Source: Roseinatronobacter monicus
GTDB taxonomy: Bacteria > Pseudomonadota > Alphaproteobacteria > Rhodobacterales > Rhodobacteraceae
Length of the DNA: 64,000 nt
Reading direction: 5' to 3'
Assembly: GCF_006716865.1 (NCBI RefSeq)
Contig: NZ_VFPT01000002.1
Coordinates: 180,354 to 244,353 of the forward strand
The notes under the pieces are model-generated. The model was not told the origin of the DNA. It searched no databases and worked only from the letters and a program-made list of their open reading frames with translations. The position numbers and the translations under genes are program-made. Of this stretch, positions 26,755 to 34,366 are shown piece after piece. The stretch's first letter is position 1, and each line of letters starts with the position of its first letter.

Positions 26755-27202
26755 AGTGTATTGTAGAAGGATTGAGCGGTCGTGCCGCAGCAGCACGGCT
26801 GAAGTTGTCCGCCGCCACCGGTGTGCGATGGCAACGCAGGCTGCGGGAAACGGGTTCGATTGAGCCGGAGCCCCAAGGCCGTCCTCCTGGTCATGGGAAG
26901 CTGTCTTCTCATCAAGCGTTGCTGGAAGAATTGGTGGCGCAGGATGGTGATATCACTTTGCCAGAACTTGCCGGTGCATTGGAAGCTGCCACTGGCATTA
27001 CCGCGCACGCGGCCTCCATCGGGCGGTTTCTGCGCAAGCTCGGATACACATATAAAAAAAGTCGCTGGTTGCCACCGAACGGTTGCGCGCTCATGTGAAG
27101 GAGCGGCGTAAGAACTGGTTCAGGCATCACCTGCCTGCCATGCAAGCGCATCCTGATCGGCTTGTCTTTATTGATGAAACCTCCGTCAAAACCAACCTGA
27201 CC
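26755..27202 (+). pseudogene. IS630-family transposase (second type), central part
   Basis: After the IS66 duplication, the host transposase resumes with GLSGRAAAARLKLSAATGVR and runs to GYTYKKS. There AAAAAAAG at about 27054-27061 allows a -1 shift to SLVATERLRAHVKERRKNWF. It then reads HPDRLVFIDETSVKTNLT, the first catalytic Asp block. The IS5-family element cuts it at 27203, and the C-terminal third does not reappear on the far side. An apparent ATG at 26733 lies in the IS66 end and is not the gene's start. Confidence 0.8.
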
Positions 27203-28302
27203 GGCGTTGTTGCATGGACCCTACGGTTTCTGTTAGGAGGCCGTTTCCCTGATCGATTGGATAGCGTTGATGCCGCATAAATTCAATGACGGCCGCCGGC
27301 ACAAATTCGAGAAGAAGCGGTACCGCATTACGAACTGGGCTGACTATAACGAAAGCCTGCGTCGGCGGGGCGATGTAACAATTTGGCTAAGCCCCGAGGT
27401 TGAAGCTGCATGGCGTGCAGAGCGCCGCAAGACACGGGGTGGCCAGCCAGTTTATTCTGACCTGTCTATTGTGACCTGCCTGACACTTGGCATCGTTTAC
27501 AACCAGCCGCTGCGCCAGACCGAAGGGTTTGTAGGCAGCCTGGTGAAGCTCATGGGGCTGGATTTGTTGGTGCCCGACTACTCGACCCTGTCACGTCGCG
27601 GGGCCGGTTTGATCTTGCCAATGAAAGCGCGCGCGTCGACGGATGGCCCTATCCACTTGGTGGTAGATAGCACGGGCCTGAAGATCTTTGGCGAAGGCGA
27701 GTGGCTGGAAAACAAGCACAAAACAAAGGCCAAACGCAAATCCTGGCGCAAGCTGCATCTTGGGCTGGACCTTGTCACCGGCGAAATTGCCTGCTCTGAA
27801 CTGACCACCGATGATGTGGGTGATCCCACCGCCTTGCCAGAGCTTCTGGATCAGATTGACGGGGACGTGACACGCTTCATCGCCGACGGCGCCTATGACG
27901 GCGACCCGACCAGCGACTTGCTCGTGAAGCTGTTTGGGGTTGATGTCGAGATCACTATTCCGCCTCCCAAGACTGCGGTTCTCAGCGCCGAGGCTGTGGG
28001 CAATCCAACGCTGCGCGACCAGCGCATTGCCGCAATACGCACAGGCGGGCGTATGGCCTGGCAGGTGAGCAGCGGATACAATCAGCGCAGCCGCGGTGAA
28101 ACACAAATGGGTCGCTGGAAGATGGTCATCGGCCCCAAACTGAAAGCGCGCAGCTTTCCCAACCAGAAAACCGAAGCCAGGATCGGCACCTACATTCTGA
28201 ACAAGATGACTGAGCTTGGCCGTGCCAAGTTCGAGGTCGTCGCTTGACCAAATGAGCGGGTAAGGGCAAACTCAAACCATCGTAGGTCCGTGCAACAACG
28301 CC
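27203..28302 (+). mobile_element. IS5-family element, complete copy
   Basis: The 1100-bp element has inverted ends GGCGTTGTTGCATGGACC and, from the right, GGCGTTGTTGCACGGACC. Flanking sequences differ: an IS630 transposase on the left and a small acidic gene on the right, with no matching target duplication. Recombination between copies or an adjacent deletion probably changed one flank. Confidence 0.88.
27267..28247 (+). CDS. IS5-family transposase (IS903-like group)
   Basis: The 326-residue transposase starts MPHKFNDGRRHKFEKKRYRI. It has the DDE blocks HLVVDSTGLKIFGEGEW, TRFIADGAYDGDP and the C-terminal YNQRSRGETQMGRWKMVIG, which includes the catalytic Glu. It is full length for the group and apparently functional. 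It could have supplied the transposase for the truncated copy at 18383. Confidence 0.92.
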   Translation: MMPHKFNDGRRHKFEKKRYRITNWADYNESLRRRGDVTIWLSPEVEAAWRAERRKTRGGQPVYSDLSIVTCLTLGIVYNQPLRQTEGFVGSLVKLMGLDLLVPDYSTLSRRGAGLILPMKARASTDGPIHLVVDSTGLKIFGEGEWLENKHKTKAKRKSWRKLHLGLDLVTGEIACSELTTDDVGDPTALPELLDQIDGDVTRFIADGAYDGDPTSDLLVKLFGVDVEITIPPPKTAVLSAEAVGNPTLRDQRIAAIRTGGRMAWQVSSGYNQRSRGETQMGRWKMVIGPKLKARSFPNQKTEARIGTYILNKMTELGRAKFEVVA

Positions 28303-28503
28303 CAGTTCCTGCATCTCTGGGTCATCGTCGATGCCCAGCATTGTCATGACATCGGCGCTTTCGCCCATGTCAAATTCTGTCCCGTCCAGTTCAGCGCTAA
28401 GCATGGAAAGTGCTTCGTTGTCATCGTCGCTGGTGGTGGTAACGCCCAGTTCCTCAAGGATCTGGTCAAGTTCATTATTGAGACTGTCATGTTCAGTGGA
28501 CAT
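28303..28503 (-). pseudogene. Small acidic protein, 3' end cut by IS5
   Basis: A minus-strand gene starts MSTEHDSLNNELDQILEELG, with AAGGAGT upstream. It is strongly acidic through ELDGTEFDMGESADVMTMLG. After residue 67 the frame enters the IS5 end. No family was recognised. The charge pattern resembles anti-sigma or adaptor-type small proteins, but that is only a guess. Confidence 0.5.
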
Positions 28504-28583
28504 TTATCTACTCCTTTTGAAGGGCTTCAAAGTCCAAAGGTGCTAACATCCCCACCTTTGGTAAGATCAAAGCTAGGAATGAC

Positions 28584-28622
28584 GCGTTATGCTCGCGTTA
28601 TGCTCGCGTTATGCTCGCGTTA
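28584..28622 (+). repeat. 11-bp tandem repeat, three full units
   Basis: GCGTTATGCTC is repeated three times exactly (28584-28616) and followed by a partial GCGTTA. Another GCGTTA occurs a few bases further on. It lies upstream of the small acidic gene in a gene-free stretch (28504-28769). It may be an iteron-like protein-binding array or simple slippage. Confidence 0.8.
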
Positions 28623-28769
28623 ATGTTGCGTTAAGAGTAACCACCCGATTTGACTTGCAGTTACCCATAAGTGTGGTGCGACGAGTGTGCTTCACCCGTC
28701 AGTCTTGGTCTTGCTCGAAATGACCCGATCATGATTCGTCATGTGGCACCAAATGATTGAGGTGCAGAC

Positions 28770-28907
28770 ATGGGACAGACTTGGGTGGAAACGGAAACTG
28801 CCGGATGCGATCTGGGAGATGTCCGACTGAACCGGCGGCTCGAAGCAATGCTCCAGGCCCTTGGGCAACGGCTGGGAGAATCGCTGCCGACGGCGTTTCA
28901 GGACTCC
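28770..28907 (+). pseudogene. IS4-family (Tn5/IS50-like) transposase, 5' fragment
   Basis: ATG at 28770 opens MGQTWVETETAGCDLGDVRL then NRRLEAMLQALGQRLGESLP TAFQD, the diagnostic N-terminus of Tn5-like transposases. After about 46 codons it diverges and stops. Nothing of the DDE core remains. Confidence 0.8.
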
Positions 28908-28927
28908 CAAGTTCAGCAGAAAAAACG

Positions 28928-29200
28928 CTAAGTGATTGATTTTGTTTGTAGCGATTTCTGAAATTGCCACAACATGACGCGTGTTACGCGGGTTTTGAGA
29001 CGTCTGCAGACCCGCATCTGGAAAAACAGCAGCATTGCCACAGCGAAGCCTGCCGCAAACGCGCCCCATCCCGGCAACGGCCGCCCTGCCATCTCGGCGG
29101 ATACGCTGATGCTGGCGGCGGAGAAAACCGCCAGCAATGGTACTGTCCTGACCAGCGGAAAACGATCTTTCTGATAAGTCCAGAGTGCCGCAAGGTTCAT
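28928..29200 (-). pseudogene. UbiA-family prenyltransferase, N-terminal fragment
   Basis: The product starts MNLAALWTYQKDRFPLVRTV and shows two membrane segments, ending PLPGWGAFAAGFAVAMLLFF then QMRVC. This resembles the start of UbiA-like membrane prenyltransferases, where RVCDEFKD with the catalytic Asp residues would normally follow. Here it diverges after RVC. Its ATG overlaps the stop of the HMG-CoA reductase-like gene (ATGA), so the two were an operon. The catalytic part is missing. Confidence 0.6.
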
Positions 29201-30183
29201 CTGTGGCGCGCCAGATTTTCATGCGCACGCGTGAAATGCCCTGCCGCAATCGCCGCCACAATCGAGATTTCACCGCACAGGCATGTTGCGGCCACCACTT
29301 CGGCCAGCGCTGCCCCGTGCCCTGCGCCTTTCAGCCCCAGGATGTTCAGACCCGCCGACTGGCTGGGCAGCGATGTGCCCCCGCCGACCGAGCCTACCAG
29401 AATGTTGGGCATGGTCACGCTGCAAAACAGATCCGCGCCGCGGGCTTCCATACGGGTGATGCCCATGGCGCTTTCGGCAACACAGGCAGCGTCCTGCCCT
29501 GTTGCGATATAGAGCGCCGCCAGCCCATTGGCGTAATGTGCCTGTGCGCCCAATTGCCCGGATAGATGCGCCCCCAGATTTGCGACCTGCCCATAATCAA
29601 GCATGTCCTGAACGGTTGTCCCCAAGATGCGTTCCACCACATCTGCCTTCAGCGTGACCGACGCGCTGACCTTGCGCCCGCGCCCCGTGACCAGCCCCAG
29701 AAACGAGGCTTTCTTGTCACCGGAAAAATTGCCCTCGATATACCATGCTTTCAGGGGCACAGGGCAGCGCGCGACGATATCATCGCACAGGGCATTCGTG
29801 GCGATTGTCACCATGTTCTGCCCCGCCGCATCGCCGGTCGTAAAGCGGCAGATCAGGAACACCACGTTATTGTCGATCATCGGCTCTACGGATACCAATT
29901 TGCCATGCCGTGTCGTGGCTTCCGCCGCCGCTTTCAACTGGTCCACGTTGGTCACGACCCATTCGACGAACAGCCCTGCATTCAGCAGGTTTTCCAACAC
30001 AAATGCCGGTGTGCGGATGACCCCTTCATACAGGATTGCCGTGCTGATGCCCCCCGATTTCGTGGCGGCATAGGCCCCGCGTGCATAGGACGCGACCAGC
30101 GCCGCCTCGGTGGTGGCCATTGGTACATGGAAATCCCCATGGGCGTTCAACCCATTGATCCGCAAAGGGCGGATTGCGGTCAT
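29197..30183 (-). pseudogene. HMG-CoA reductase-like protein, 5'-truncated
   Basis: The 328 residues cover most of a class I-type hydroxymethylglutaryl-CoA reductase. Landmarks are GDFHVPMATTEAALVASYAR, TTGDAAGQNMVTIATNALCD, GNFSGDKKAS (catalytic Lys region), HYANGLAALYIATGQDAACV and GGGTSLPSQSAGLNILGLKG. The usual ENFIGxxxVPVGVVGPL start is missing: the frame begins directly at RPLRING after MTAI, with an in-frame stop immediately upstream. About 60 N-terminal residues are therefore lost. The enzyme family makes mevalonate or acts on related acyl-CoAs. Activity of this truncated form is doubtful. Confidence 0.75.
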
Positions 30184-30261
30184 TCAGTCTTCAGTCTTTG
30201 ATCGGTTTTCGATCCCGAGACCAGACACTCGTATGTCGGCAGAGACAGTGTCCTGACTATG

Positions 30262-31089
30262 TCATGGACCTGAAGATGACGACGCTGATGATAGATGCCG
30301 GAACACACTCCAGGCCGACCAGATCAGGATGATCCCGAGCCCGACCTTAAGCGCCTGACCGGGCACTACACCGAGCGCCAGCGCCCCGAGGATAGCACCG
30401 AGGATAGAGCCGGCGCACAAAGGAAGGATGGTGGCGCGCCAAACCACCCGTGCGCGCAGAACCGAGCCCGCCCCAAAATGCCGCGTCAGCCCGACTGTGA
30501 TCGTTGGTATTCCCACGAGTATTGACATCGATCCTGCCACCTTCACATCGACGCCGAAGAGAAGGATAAATACAGGGATGATCAACTCGCCACCGGCCAC
30601 ACCCAGAAGGGATGAAACGAGGCCGATCACCACTCCGCAGGCGGCGGCAACAAGCAAGGTCAGAACCATACCTTCGCCGACGAGCCTGATTGGTTCAGCC
30701 ACGAACAGACCTTCAGCGATCAAGATGCAACCAAGCCCAACAAGCAGGAGCAGAATCAGGCGCCCCAGCAACTTATCCGACGTGTGGCGCAACCATCCCG
30801 CGCCAATCCATGCAGCTGACATTGATCCCGCGAGCATTCCCATCATCGCCGGAAGATGCGGCAGGATGTCGGACACTGGCACGGTGGCGGCCCGGAACGG
30901 AAACGCGGCAGCGAGCACGAAGAGGCTGGCCACCAGATTCACGGCCACGGCCTCGCGCGGCGAAAAGCGCAAGGCACCCACCAGCGCAGGTAGGCGGAAC
31001 TCGGCACCGCCAAGGCCGATCAGCCCGCCCGCCCAGCCTGCGGCCGCACCAATAGCGAAGGAGAGTACGGGGCGGCTCGGGCGGGTCAT
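30262..31089 (-). CDS. TauE/SafE-family membrane exporter
   Basis: The 275-residue protein has about eight hydrophobic helices. It has the paired glycine-rich motifs of the family: GWAGGLIGLGGAEFRLPALV near the N-terminus and GLVSSLLGVAGGELIIPVFI in the second half. Members move sulfite, sulfoacetate or other anions. Its start overlaps the end of modC by 4 bases, so it is the last gene of the mod operon. Co-expression with molybdate uptake suggests handling of a competing oxyanion such as sulfate, sulfite or tungstate. This is inference from context. Confidence 0.88.
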   Translation of the reverse strand: MTRPSRPVLSFAIGAAAGWAGGLIGLGGAEFRLPALVGALRFSPREAVAVNLVASLFVLAAAFPFRAATVPVSDILPHLPAMMGMLAGSMSAAWIGAGWLRHTSDKLLGRLILLLLVGLGCILIAEGLFVAEPIRLVGEGMVLTLLVAAACGVVIGLVSSLLGVAGGELIIPVFILLFGVDVKVAGSMSILVGIPTITVGLTRHFGAGSVLRARVVWRATILPLCAGSILGAILGALALGVVPGQALKVGLGIILIWSAWSVFRHLSSASSSSGP

Positions 31090-32183
31090 CCGACATTGCC
31101 CTCATGATAGGTGCGCGCAACATGATCACGGGCAATCGACATGGATTTCAGGATTGCATGAACTTTCTCACCCGGCTGCAAAGCCATCTGTTCGGCGGCA
31201 CGACGTGTGATGCGGGCAAGAATCTCGTGATCGCCAATGGCGACATGGACTGTGACGGCTGGCCCCTTGCCTTCAACGATCTGTGCGACCGTGCCTGCAA
31301 GGATATTCTGCGCCGACAGCCCTTCTGGCCGCGGCCGCGACAGGATAACCTCATGCGCCATGATGCGCACGCGCAACCGCGTTCCAGGCGGGCCCTCCAC
31401 TCCGGCCAAGAACAGCGGCCCGGTCGCCGCATCAAGGCGGGTCAGGCCGTCAGGAAAATGCTCGGCCACGACAGCAGGCAGCATCGCCGCGACTTCGCGG
31501 ATGCCCATGGCGCGCAATGCGTCCGGATCGGCCATGACTTCGGCTGTGGTGCCGGTTCGCACAACCTGCCCTTTCTCGATTACCACCATGCGATCCGCCA
31601 ACAGCTGCGCTTCGTTCACGTCATGGGTGACCAAAACCACCGGCATGGCCAAGTGGCGGCGCAGGTCGATGATCTCGCCATAAAGCTTTTCGCGGGTTGC
31701 GCGGTCGACCGCAGAAAACGGCTCGTCGAGAAGCAACGCTTGGGGCTGTCGCGCCAATGCGCGCGCCACGGCCACCCGCTGCTGCTGGCCGCCTGACAGC
31801 TGCCCGGGCTTGCGGTCGGCCAGACCGTGCAGGTTCACCAGATCGAGGATGCGTTCAGCCTCGGCCCGGTCCTGCGCGTCCATTGCCGCCATCACGTTCT
31901 GCGCCGCAGTCATGTGCGGAAACAGCGCGTAGTTCTGGAACACGATCCCGACCCGGCGCCGATGCGTGGGCAGATCAACCCGCCCGGCAGTGTCCAGCCA
32001 GGTCTTGCCTTCCACCGAGACCCGCGCCGTCTCAGGGCGCCATAGCCCAGCGATGGTGCGCAGGAGCGTGGTCTTGCCCGATCCGGAATGGCCCACCAGT
32101 GCCAATAGCTCGCCCGGTTCAACCCGGAAAGCTACGTCGAGCGGAATCGGCGCCTTGGCCCTTACCATGACCTCCAGCGCCAT
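31086..32183 (-). CDS. modC: Molybdate ABC transporter ATP-binding protein
   Basis: The 365-residue ATPase powers molybdate uptake. Walker A is GHSGSGKT (about 31-38), the signature is LSGGQQQR and Walker B is ALLLDEPFSAVD with the H-loop VLVTHD. The C-terminal part (about 240-365) contains two OB-like halves, the second with VTVHVAIGDHEILARITRRA, fitting a TOBE/Mop-type molybdate-binding domain. The start overlaps the modB stop by one base, so translation is coupled. Confidence 0.93.
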   Translation of the reverse strand: MALEVMVRAKAPIPLDVAFRVEPGELLALVGHSGSGKTTLLRTIAGLWRPETARVSVEGKTWLDTAGRVDLPTHRRRVGIVFQNYALFPHMTAAQNVMAAMDAQDRAEAERILDLVNLHGLADRKPGQLSGGQQQRVAVARALARQPQALLLDEPFSAVDRATREKLYGEIIDLRRHLAMPVVLVTHDVNEAQLLADRMVVIEKGQVVRTGTTAEVMADPDALRAMGIREVAAMLPAVVAEHFPDGLTRLDAATGPLFLAGVEGPPGTRLRVRIMAHEVILSRPRPEGLSAQNILAGTVAQIVEGKGPAVTVHVAIGDHEILARITRRAAEQMALQPGEKVHAILKSMSIARDHVARTYHEGNVG

Positions 32184-32851
32184 CAGGACAACCTCCGGCC
32201 GATGCGGGCCGACAGCCCGTAGGTGATGGTGATCGTGAACAGGCTGATCGCGACCAGCGTGGCCGACATGATCGCCGCGCCCCGGTTGTCAAAGCCCTGC
32301 ACCCGGTCGTAGATGGCGATGGCGATGGTCTTTGTCTCGCCCGGGATCGACCCGCCCACCATCAGGACGATGCCGAACTCGCCGAGTGTATGGGCAAAGG
32401 TCAGCACCATCGCGGTCATCACCCCTGGCCAGGCCAGTGGCAGCTCGATCTTCCAAAGCGAGGCCATAGGGGACATCCCGCAGCACCGCGCAGCTTCGCG
32501 CACCTCGACGGCAATAGCCTCGAAACCCCTCTGTGCGGGCTGGATGGCAAAGGGCAGGTTGAAGATCACACTCGCCACCACCAACCCCTCGAAACTGAAC
32601 ACCAATTGGCTGCCAAAGACCGACTGCCACCATTGACCAATGGGCGAGTTCCGCCCGAATGACACCAGCAGGTAGAAGCCAAGCACTGTCGGCGGCAGCA
32701 CCAGCGGCAGAATCACCAACGCCTCGACCAGCCCCTTGCCCCGGAAATCCCGATAGGCAAGGAACCGGCCCATGAATATGGACACTGGTAGTAGAATTGC
32801 GACAGTCCAGGCGGCGAGGCGCAGGGACAGCCAGAGTGCGGTCCAGTCCAT
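32183..32851 (-). CDS. modB: Molybdate ABC transporter permease
   Basis: The 222-residue inner-membrane permease has about five to six helices. It carries the EAA loop VEVREAARCCGMSPMASLWK followed by IELPLAWPG, which contacts ModC, and HTLGEFGIVLMVGGSIPGET, the characteristic ModB/CysT segment. It begins 3 bases after the modA stop. Length and motif order are normal for ModB. Confidence 0.94.
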   Translation of the reverse strand: MDWTALWLSLRLAAWTVAILLPVSIFMGRFLAYRDFRGKGLVEALVILPLVLPPTVLGFYLLVSFGRNSPIGQWWQSVFGSQLVFSFEGLVVASVIFNLPFAIQPAQRGFEAIAVEVREAARCCGMSPMASLWKIELPLAWPGVMTAMVLTFAHTLGEFGIVLMVGGSIPGETKTIAIAIYDRVQGFDNRGAAIMSATLVAISLFTITITYGLSARIGRRLS

Positions 32852-32854
32852 GCG

Positions 32855-33640
32855 TTACTCGCCTTCGGGCAGGGCAAAGCCGTAGCGTTCCATGATCTCG
32901 CGCGCGATAGGCTCCATCAGATAGGCATAGAAGGCTTCGGCCACGGGGCCTGCGTTGCTCAGAAGCGCCATGCGTTGGCGCAGCGGTTCGTGCCAGTCCT
33001 CGGGGATCAGGTCATATTTGCCTTGGGGGGCAACCTGTGGTGACAGCGCCAGCGAATAGGCGATGATGCCGCCTTCAGCATTGCCGGACAGCGCGAATTG
33101 CGCAGCCTGGCTGACATTCTCTCCCAACACCATGAAGGGTTGCAGATCATCCCACAGCCCGCGGGTGATCAGCGCCTCCCGCGCGCGCATGCCGTAAGGG
33201 GCGTGGTCTGGGTTGGCGATGGCGAAGCGGGTGATCTGGCCCGCCGCAAGCATCTCGGCCAGATTGTCCATCTCGCCGTCGGGCGTCAGGGTCGAGCCAT
33301 GCGGCACCATGACCACGATCCTTCCGATGGCATAAAGATCACCCGCGTCGCGGGTCAGACCTTCGGCATGAAGTTCCGCGATGAATTGCTCGTCGGCGGC
33401 CATGAAAATCTGGAACGGTGCGCCTTCACGGATCTGCCGGGCGAAATTGCCGGTCGAGCCCATCGACAGCCGCACCCGCATGCCTGTCTCAACCTCAAAA
33501 GCGGCGGCGATTTCCTCGATCGCGAACTGCAGGTCCGAGGCCGCCGCCACGACCGGAGCATCGTCCTGCGCCAATGCGGGGCCCCACGCGAGACCAAGGG
33601 CCGCAGTGGCGGCGAGGACAAGTCGGCGGATCAAGAACAT
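32855..33640 (-). CDS. modA: Molybdate ABC transporter substrate-binding protein
   Basis: The roughly 261-residue protein binds molybdate or tungstate in the periplasm. A signal peptide (MFLIRRLVLAATAALGLAWG then PALAQ) precedes AAASDLQFAIEEIAAAFEVE, GSTGNFARQI and ANPDHAPYGMRAREAL, the usual ModA oxyanion-binding strands. ATG 33640 is preferred to ATG 33646 because GGGAAG lies six bases upstream of it. modB and modC follow directly. A palindrome 16 bp before the start probably binds ModE. Confidence 0.93.
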   Translation of the reverse strand: MFLIRRLVLAATAALGLAWGPALAQDDAPVVAAASDLQFAIEEIAAAFEVETGMRVRLSMGSTGNFARQIREGAPFQIFMAADEQFIAELHAEGLTRDAGDLYAIGRIVVMVPHGSTLTPDGEMDNLAEMLAAGQITRFAIANPDHAPYGMRAREALITRGLWDDLQPFMVLGENVSQAAQFALSGNAEGGIIAYSLALSPQVAPQGKYDLIPEDWHEPLRQRMALLSNAGPVAEAFYAYLMEPIAREIMERYGFALPEGE

Positions 33641-33655
33641 CGGCATCTTCCCGTT

Positions 33656-33677
33656 GATATGTTTTTGAAAACATATC
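33656..33677. promoter_or_regulatory. Probable ModE operator upstream of modA
   Basis: GATATGTTTT and AAAACATATC are perfect 10-bp inverted arms around TG. The dyad resembles molybdate-box operators in general form (AT-rich inverted repeats with ATAT and TGT), although it is not the enterobacterial sequence. Placement between modE and modA fits molybdate-dependent repression of modABC. Confidence 0.72.
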
Positions 33678-33704
33678 GTCAGAAGATGTCCGATCGGTCA
33701 ACCG

Positions 33705-34076
33705 TTATCTTTCTTCGGGAATATCCCTTAGCAGGGCCTGCATCGCTGAAATTCGGGCCGCGCCTGCATTACGTGCATCTGACTCGAAGGCACGATAGAG
33801 ACCCAGAACCTCGCGCCCGAGATCGGTCAGCACCGCGCCACCACCGCCCGGTCCGCCGCGCGTGCTGTCCACAAGCGGTTCTTTGAACATGGCATTCAGC
33901 GTACCGATCAACTGCCAGGCGCGCTTGTAGCTCATGTCCATCTCACGGCCTGCACCTGCGATGGAGCCGCAGCGATCAATCCGTTCAAGTAGCTCGGCCT
34001 TGCCAGGGCCAATCATCTCTTCATCCCCAAAGATGATGCGGATGCGCAGACGGGGGCATAAGGTTTCATTTTTCAT
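33705..34076 (-). CDS. modE: ModE-type molybdate-responsive regulator (DNA-binding domain only)
   Basis: The 123-residue protein is a LysR-like winged helix-turn-helix of the ModE N-terminal type: IGPGKAELLERIDRCGSIAG then AGREMDMSYKRAWQLIGTLN, with the glycine-rich wing DSTRGGPGGGGAVLTDLGRE. It lacks the C-terminal molybdate-binding (Mop) repeats of full ModE. It may sense molybdate indirectly or partner with other proteins. The start at 34076 is preferred over 34133 because the product then begins close to the DNA-binding domain. It is the first gene in the mod direction. Confidence 0.87.
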   Translation of the reverse strand: MKNETLCPRLRIRIIFGDEEMIGPGKAELLERIDRCGSIAGAGREMDMSYKRAWQLIGTLNAMFKEPLVDSTRGGPGGGGAVLTDLGREVLGLYRAFESDARNAGAARISAMQALLRDIPEER

Positions 34077-34133
34077 GAAGTCACATTCATCCCAAGACCG
34101 CCAGTTTGCAAGTAGCTGAAAGTTGGAACACAT

Positions 34134-34366
34134 CCTTCAAACAAGAAAGGGTGAGTGACAGTTTTAGGGAAGCCGCACCGCGCTACGCCTGCCAAGCCGA
34201 CCGGCAGCTTCGGGCCGACCTCGACGGCGTGACCGTCACTTCGCGAGGGGCGGGAAGCGGGCTGTGGTGGTGTGGATGCATCTACATAAACCTGCAAAGC
34301 GGCCCTTCCTCGGCCCAAGGTTCGAAGTCATCACACGCTGTCAATAGTATTGACGATACCCGGGTC
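34134..34366. other. Gene-free gap with a degenerate dispersed-repeat piece
   Basis: No gene seen. Around 34176-34222 the sequence GCCGACCGGCAGCTTCGGGC resembles the end of the dispersed repeat family. The gap separates the mod operon from the amidohydrolase gene on the same strand. Confidence 0.4.

Noticed and set aside
26733..27098. Free-standing IS630-type gene starting MGQKRRIQ
   Set aside because: The ATG lies in the IS66 right inverted repeat. The true start is at 23150, and the gene is split by IS66.
28584..28622. Possible CRISPR array
   Set aside because: The repeats are contiguous 11-bp units without spacers, and there is no cas gene in the window.
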